Assembly: GCF_034702125.1 (NCBI RefSeq)
Contig: NC_085869.1
Location: 55,475,220-55,539,219, forward strand
DNA from: Engraulis encrasicolus
Lineage: Eukaryota; Chordata; Actinopteri; Clupeiformes; Engraulidae
Reading direction: 5' to 3'
Length of the DNA stretch: 64,000 nt
A model generated the notes under the pieces. That model was not told the origin of the DNA. It saw only the letters and a program-made list of their open reading frames with translations, and did not search any database. Each line of letters opens with the position of its first letter. Position 1 is the stretch's first letter. Both the position numbers and the translations under genes were made by a program. Positions 57,061 to 64,000 of the stretch are shown here, piece by piece.

Positions 57061-58371
57061 ATTACAGGAAGGGTATTATGCTACAGTGTGCCAGGGCTAC
57101 TTTGCTTCTCTTCTCTTCCTTGAAAGTGCCTTTGCCGTTAAGCCTCAAGTCAATCAGCTTACAGTAACTCTAAAGCACGTTTTCGACCCCCAGGTTGTAA
57201 GGATAACAGTTTCTTTCTTGTTGTTTCTTGCTTGTTTTGAACTTGTTTCTCCTTCCGCAACTGTCGTACAGTAGTGCACTTTTAATAACTCATGGAGCGG
57301 AGCAACGCAATCTTAAGAACTTAAACCGACGATTTCACAAATTAACCAACATACTTGGGATGAAAGTGTTCTACTCTTCTCAAACTCTTCTGAAAAATGA
57401 AAAGAAGTAAATGTTTTTTACTCTCTGACCACCCTTCCCTAAATGATTTTCCAAGGCTGAATGAAGGGTTTCTACAGTACACAAGGCCCTACTCTACTCT
57501 ACACTACACTCATCTTTTCTGACTGGCAGGCAGGCAGGCAGGCCAGGATACCGCCAAGCATTTCCTCTAAGCTAAGACGTTCCAGCTCCTGGAGAAATGA
57601 AGAAATGATCCACATGCATTAAGGACATGGCTCAATGGGAATGCCCAGGCCATCTGTGTCCACAAACGGCAGATTACCCTTCACAAATTTCACATTTCTC
57701 CGTTTTCTTTCTGATATTGTGTTACGACGGCAAGGAAAGACTTTTTAACGCTGGCTTTTTGAAAGTCTATTTATAATCTGATGAATAAAACTAATGAGTG
57801 TGATGGGAAGATGAAAGAAGAACAGAAGCAGAAGTAGTAGTAGTAGTGGTAGCAGTAGTACGGTTATACTGTAGTAGCTGCAGTAATAGTAGCAGTAAGC
57901 AACAGTAGCAGAAGTAGTATATAGGTGTAGTAGTAGTACAGTAGTAGTATACAGTTAGATCTGGTCAATAATTTTGCAATACGTATCTGACTGGACAAGA
58001 CGCATTCTTCGGCGCGAAGCGTAACCGTTGTGGTAGGAATACAGTTGGAATATAGGAATATAGTTGTTGTTAAAACGTAATTGTGGCCCATGGTGCAAAT
58101 TTCTTCTTAATAGTAGCAAAAGTAGTAATAAGTAGCAGTAGTAGTAGTAGTAGTTTGCAACTAGTAGTAATAGTAGCAAAAGGTGTAATAGCAGCAGTAG
58201 TAGTAGATCCTATATTAATCCTGAAGGAAATGAATGAAGTACTGTGTACTGACCAGATCGTCCACATCTCCTGTGTCCTCCGCTGGTGGAGCTTCAACCT
58301 CCTCCATCTTCTCCTCCATGTACAGGAACTGAAGAGAGAGAAATGGTTGTTATTATTAGCATCGCTCACTG
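57061..58371. other. Intergenic, no gene seen
   Basis: Contains (AGT)n trinucleotide stretches at 57830-57960 and 58110-58205. Confidence 0.5.
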
Positions 58372-58482
<111 letters not shown>

Positions 58483-58669
58483 TCGGCCTCTGTCTATCGG
58501 CATGCTTTGATGTGTATGATTTGCAGTGTGCATAAAAAATAAATCTCTGAGGAAGGGCCTGGTATTTTCATCACCATGTTATTTTACCTGGACCAAAATC
58601 CAATTATTTATTGGTGTGTATGTGCACCGTTTCCCCAACTACCACGGCTTCGTGGGAAAAGAGCAGTGA

Positions 58670-58671
<2 letters not shown>

Positions 58672-58763
<92 letters not shown>
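58672..58763. repeat. (GT)n microsatellite
   Basis: Pure GT. Confidence 0.95.
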
Positions 58764-58764
<1 letters not shown>

Positions 58765-58794
58765 ACAGTACACCTTTTCCCAGGACCATAAGCG

Positions 58795-58906
58795 ATTCAT
58801 GGGATCAGAGCCATGACACGGTGTGTGTGTGTGTGCGCGCATGTATTTGTGTTTTGAAGCAGTACACTCCATGGGATCAGAGCCGTGACAGTGTGTGTGT
58901 GTGTGT

Positions 58907-58938
<32 letters not shown>

Positions 58939-59131
58939 TTTTGAAGGAATACACCGTTTTCCCAGGATGTGAAGTGTTCAGTGGGTCCAGACTGGTGACT
59001 TGTACTGTCCGTGCCCAGTCAGTTGAGCACATTGGGCAAGTCTTGGGGATGTGTGTGCGTGTGTGTAGGCCCGTGATGGGCCAAAGTGTGTGTGTGTATG
59101 TGCGTGCGTGTGTACAGGCCGGTGATGGGCC

Positions 59132-59201
<70 letters not shown>

Positions 59202-59220
59202 CAGGCCGGTGATGGGCCAT

Positions 59221-59317
<97 letters not shown>
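58795..59317. repeat. GT minisatellite with embedded unique units
   Basis: (GT)n runs alternate with CATGGGATCAGAGCC(A/G)TGACA (58798, 58871) and then with AGGCC(C/G)GTGATGGGCCA (59067, 59117, 59204). Confidence 0.9.
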
Positions 59318-59331
59318 ACAACAGTCCGGTG

Positions 59332-61433
59332 TAGGACTGGGTACCGAAATTCGGTTCCTTAATGGAATTGAATGAAAGGCTAAGGTTCTACTTGGCATCG
59401 AAACGTGCCTTGGCTGTCGGTTCCACATTTCGGTTCCTAGATGTCCATCACGTCAGTTATCATTTCGCATTTATAATCCCAGAACGTTAACGCAGTCAGA
59501 ACGGCAGCCGCTTCTGGCAAAAAATCTGGTAACATTAATTGTGATCATTCTGGCTTGCAGAGACTGCTGGCAGGCTACAACCCCCTTTTAAACAGGTCGT
59601 CAAATCATCTATGGATACTAACGCTGTTACGAGAGAAACTACCATCAGCCCATCTTTAATTTGTGTAGGTTTACCGAGAAGAGTAGCCTATTTCTAGCGT
59701 TTGTAGACGGCAAAGAATTCAAACTTTGTCTTCGACACAGCCACTGCGAGCCAAGAAACAGCCAGAGGTGTGCAAACGAAGCATTCCATCATTCTCACGC
59801 AGATGGTTACATCGGCGTATGAGGAAAGTAAAAGTCGGCAACACTGTTCACTCCACCATGACCCATCAAACAGTGATTGGGACCTTTTCCCTTTAGTGGT
59901 GGGTGCGCGCATTCTCTGACTTTTTGGATTACACCGTGAATCATTGCAAAGTTTAAATTTCATGTCAATAAAATGTAAACTCATATCAGAAGCATCAGGT
60001 GAGCTCAGTCACTTTTGGCCGCGAGAGACTTTCTTTGTGCCACGGAAGGCAGTAACGTGTATTGTTGAAACTGAAGAATTGATTTCTTCTATGTGGATAT
60101 TTTTTTTCCGTTTGGTATCCTATAATTACGGACCATGCAAAGAACTCGAAACAGAGCGCGCCCAGTGCTTCACTGCGTGCGTAACAAGCTATAGCCAAGT
60201 CGCCTCCGCCCGTTCCCCAAATCCGCCCGCCTACTTATAAGTGATGATAGTTAATTATGTATCCACTGTTTAAGTCAGGAATGGATATCGACATGATACG
60301 GAGTTCGTATGCATACAATTTGAAACGGTGATGACATTTAAAACTGAGTCAAACGGCCATAAACAGGATTGTAATGAAGGGTGTCGTAATGGCAGCATGA
60401 AGGTGGAACTTTAATTTCACGACGACATTCTGGCTAAAAACTTGCCCTGGCTGCTTCCCTGTTTCGCTTTAGGACTACACGCTGCAAAGTGTGAACGAAA
60501 TAAGCAAAACAGCATGAAGGAATAACAGTAGGCTAACGGAAATACCGACGTGACCTGAAATCAAGCGGGCGGAATTGGGAGCCTTTCGCCGGCGAATTGT
60601 GCTGAAACTAGATTTTGGACATGCTGGACGTTATCTCCAAATTACGATAGAAAGGGCCACCAATGTTAGCTAATATTGCTCATTACCTCATCTACACAGT
60701 TGCCGCTATCCAAAAATATACGATAACATAATCAAATAGTATTTGAAATAGTGACATTATCACGTTCACAGTGAAGTGGGCGGAATTTGGCGACCTTACT
60801 TGTTTTAAAAGTGTTTGCAAGAACAGCATACCTGTTAGCTACAAAAACTGCGAAATTGCCTGATTTTAAGACAAAACTTGGAAAAGTTTCAACAGGCCAA
60901 ATCCTGACAGTCAACGGGACGGCAGTGACAGGTCAGACAGTACACCATGCTTTTCCATTTAACAGTCCCTGCGCGAGGCCAAAATCCCCTCACACAGGGC
61001 ATGTTTTAAAAGGAGCGTGTGCAGCGTAAAAAATGAAATATGAGTTTCTCCTTGTTGTTTTGCCGCTCAAGTTGTCTGGGGCTGATGCAAAACTTCATGC
61101 TGGTTCAGTTTGTAATCAGGTAAATTCGCACGATTGTCTGCGCGATTGCCATGAACATCGACTGTATGACTATGACCTGATGCTCCGATGCAAAGATGCA
61201 CAACCACGAAATGGATAGGGTTGGATTTAGATTGTAGTTCTCAATTTAAAATAAATTCCCGGGAACTTCAACTGGATAATGAGGTAGGCTCGGTGGTCGT
61301 TTGAGATTTTTAAACATTTCGTTCAGTGTTTATAAATTAGGAACCGAAAATGGCACCGTCAGGAACCGGCATTGAAACGTAGGTTCTGGAACCGGAACCG
61401 AAACCGAAAAATTCTGATCGGTACTCAGCCCTA
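59332..61433. mobile_element. 2.1-kb hAT-like element
   Basis: Ends TAGGACTGGGTACCGAAATT and CGGTACTCAGCCCTA are inverted repeats, followed inward by repeated CGGTTCC motifs. The 8-bp duplication GTCCGGTG lies at 59324-59331 and 61434-61441. No open frame longer than about 100 codons and no recognised transposase, so I infer a non-autonomous element. Confidence 0.88.
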
Positions 61434-61589
61434 GTCCGGTGATGAGTCAGTTATAAATGTGCTGTGGCAGATCCTAAGGCTTCCAGAGAAGTAGCTCTTG
61501 GCTGGGGTGGCAGACTCTGCCAGATGTTTGGGTTGGACACACACACAGGGACCCACTCACAAGGCCTGCGAGTGTGTGTTGGAATTCAT

Positions 61590-62097
61590 ATGTGTGTGTG
61601 TGTGTGTGTTCCATCTGTCAGTTTGTGTGTGTGTGCGCGTTGTTGTGTGTCCCATTTTGTCTTGAGTATTTGCCTATTTTTGTTGTGCGTGGGTGTGTTT
61701 GAGTCCAGTTTGTCTGGAGCCTTGTGTATACGCATCTGTCTATTCGTCTGAGCATTTGTGTGGTGAGAGTATTTTAGTGTGTCAACATCTATCTATGAGT
61801 GTGTATGCACATTTTTTGTTGTGTGTTTATATTTATGTGTGTTTATGTCTGTGTGTCTTTTCCTGTGTGCATATGTGTGCACATGTATGCCTGCGTGTGT
61901 CTACGTAAGAGGGTGTGTGTGTTTGTGTGTGTGTGTGTCAACATCTGACTGTACATGTGTTTTGTTTGTGGGTCTGTCCCTGTGTGCATGTGTGTCTGCG
62001 CGTACTGGTGTGTCTGCATCAGGGTGTGTGTGTGTGTGTGTCTGCTTGTGTGTGTGTTTTGTTTGTGTGTCTGTCCCTGTGTGCCTGTGTGCCTGTC

Positions 62098-62191
<94 letters not shown>

Positions 62192-62250
62192 GACATCTGC
62201 CTGTGTGTGTTTTTTGTTTGTGTGTCTGTCCCTGTGTGCATGTGTGTCCT

Positions 62251-62344
<94 letters not shown>

Positions 62345-62448
62345 AACATCTGCCTGTGTGTGTGTTTTGTTTGTGTGTCTGTCCCTGTGTGCATGTGTGT
62401 CCTGGTGTGTGTGGGTGTGTGTGTCAACATCTGCTTGTGTGTGTGTTT

Positions 62449-62489
<41 letters not shown>

Positions 62490-62575
62490 TGGTGTGTGTG
62501 GGTGTGTGTGTCAACATCTGCTTGTGTGTGTGTTTTGTTTGTGTGTCTGTGCCTATGTGCATGTGTGTGTGTGTG
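61590..62575. repeat. GT-rich minisatellite with TCAACATCTGC units
   Basis: Units containing TCAACATCTGCTTGTGTGTG, TTTTGTTTGTGTGTCTGTCC and TGTGTGCATGTGTGTCCTGG recur at about 61938, 62191, 62343, 62424 and 62511, separated by (GT)n of variable length. Long open frames on both strands here are repeat translations. Confidence 0.92.
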
Positions 62576-62627
62576 TCTCCTGATGTGTCTGTATGAGTCA
62601 GCAAAGCAATGCTGCACACGAGTAACA

Positions 62628-62980
62628 CTAGAAGCAGAAAAGGGAGAAAAAAAGGGAGAAGAAAAAAGAAAGAGGGAGCAGACCGAGAGGAGAGGAAACC
62701 ACAAAGATGAAGAGGGAAGATGAAGAGAGAGAAGGAAGAAGAACAAATAACACAAGAAGCAGCAGAGGCAGGAGAAGTTGAAGAGAGAGATAGACAGAAA
62801 GAGGGAGAGAGAAGGCAGGGGAAGGGAGGAAAGAGGGGAAGACGGCGTAGAAAGATGAACAAGGAAAGGGAGAAAGAGAGAGGGAACGAGAAGAAGAAAA
62901 CAGAGTAAGAAAGTGAGAGAGGGAGAAGAAGACAGAGAGGGAAAAGTGGAGGAAGGGAGAAGGAGGAGGGAATAGGAGGC

Positions 62981-63055
<75 letters not shown>

Positions 63056-63200
63056 AGAAAAGGAAAGGAAAGGAAAGGAAAGGGAGAAGGACAGAGGGAA
63101 AAAGAAGGAAAAGGAAATAGAGGACTAAGGCAAGGAATGAGAAGAGAGAGAGAAAGAGGGAGTAGGAGAAAAGGGAGAAGAAAGAGAGAGAGAAGGAAAC
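62628..63200 (+). repeat. Homopurine (GA-rich) tract, ~570 bp
   Basis: Almost all purine on the plus strand: AGAAAAGGGAGAAAA units, pure (GA)n at 62983-63048, and (AAAGG)n at 63060-63080. No gene. Confidence 0.92.
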
Positions 63201-63323
63201 CATAGTTATGTAATAGCCAGAGGGAATGGAGACTTTGCCAAACCTTGCTGGCCTCCTGTTGGGACACCGTACTGCTCTCCACCTCCTCTCTACTGATCAG
63301 AGACAGCCCATCTGTAGAGAGAA

Positions 63324-63326
<3 letters not shown>

Positions 63327-63370
<44 letters not shown>
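63327..63370. repeat. (ATT)n microsatellite
   Basis: About 14 ATT units, with related GTA/ATT units to 63420. Confidence 0.95.
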
Positions 63371-63420
63371 GTGGTAGTAGTAGTATTATCATCATCACCA
63401 TTATTATTATTGGTATTATT

Positions 63421-64000
63421 AAAATATAGCCCATGTGTGTGTCTGGAACTCGTGCATACACACAAACACGCACCCAAGTAGGAACACACCTTAAACATCA
63501 GCTAAAATCCAGGCTCTAATAACAGTTACAGCTAGTCGTGGAGCTCAGGAAGCTGCACAGAACTACAGGTCGGGCAAGAGCCAGGCAAAGTTACAGCCAC
63601 ATTCCAACAATTATATGTCTATATCAAGTGCTCACACATCAGCTACGTCCACAACGCATCTGGCGTAGAACTCCCAGTTACATTTGCTACATCAGTTGGA
63701 TACAGTGAAGAAAAGTGTGGAACAACTATTTAACATATTCTTACACCATCAATTATGTAGGGCTTCTGTAAGACCCAGTATAGTATTTGGAGTAAGTACA
63801 TCATATATGTAGATACTTTTAAAAAGGAATAGCAAAATTAAGTCAGTGTATTAAAACGTTTTCATCAGTAACATGAGAAAGGTAGGAACTAACTCTGAAA
63901 CACTGTACTCTTACACTGAGCATTATAGCCTTGTTCCCTAAAACATGTGTCCATTTTATTTCAAAGCAAGACTTTTTCCTTCAGCATGTGCATTCAGAGA
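63421..64000. other. Intergenic, no gene seen
   Basis: No supported exon or strong repeat to the window end. Confidence 0.5.

Noticed and set aside
61843..63498. Minus-strand open frame of 551 codons and plus-strand frame of 314 codons
   Set aside because: They translate GT/CA minisatellite and homopurine sequence into Thr-His, Cys-Val and Ser-Leu runs. No domain, splice or codon signal supports a gene.

Overview
This is vertebrate genomic DNA, almost certainly from a teleost fish. The evidence is a fully split collagen VI alpha-2 gene with short GXY-coding exons, very abundant (CA)n/(GT)n and (CT)n microsatellites, tRNA-derived SINEs with the tail usual in fish, Tc1/mariner-type elements with TA target duplications, many hAT-like MITEs with 8-bp duplications, and relics of piggyBac and LTR elements. 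There are no operons, bacterial signals or CRISPR arrays. Layout: positions 1-1731 are repeats, dominated by a 1.08-kb near-perfect inverted repeat. Positions 1732-2384 are the terminal coding exon of an unrecognised plus-strand gene, with low-complexity tracts and a possible C-terminal PDZ ligand. Positions 2385-17600 are intergenic: microsatellites, a degenerate duplicated block, several MITEs and SINE pieces, one candidate conserved non-coding stretch (13.2-14.0 kb), and locally duplicated segments (14.4/16.2 kb and 16.0/16.5 kb). Positions 17621-49757 are the complete coding region of col6a2 on the plus strand. 

I reconstructed col6a2 as 29 coding exons totalling 1034 codons: signal peptide, N-terminal vWA domain, a 335-residue triple helix built from exons of 27 to 99 bp, then the C1 and C2 vWA domains. 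All junctions keep frame, and the order matches human COL6A2 exon for exon. One intron has a GC-AG donor. Two neighbouring introns (25 and 26) each carry tandem copies of their own 3' splice site region. Introns also hold a piggyBac relic, a truncated LTR retroelement with a tRNA-Trp-type primer binding site, a Tc1-like relic, nested hAT elements and interrupted SINEs. 

Positions 49758-64000 hold the 3' flank of col6a2 and then only repeats: a second large palindrome (1.29 kb, Tc1-derived), a low-copy tandem repeat split by a GC-rich 1.33-kb element, a 2.1-kb element with 8-bp target duplications, GT-rich minisatellites and a ~570-bp homopurine tract. Most long open frames in the window are translations of simple repeats and are not genes. 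Nothing here suggests a new multi-gene system. The unusual material is in the splice-site duplications, the two giant fold-back elements, and a small MITE family with 9-bp target duplications.
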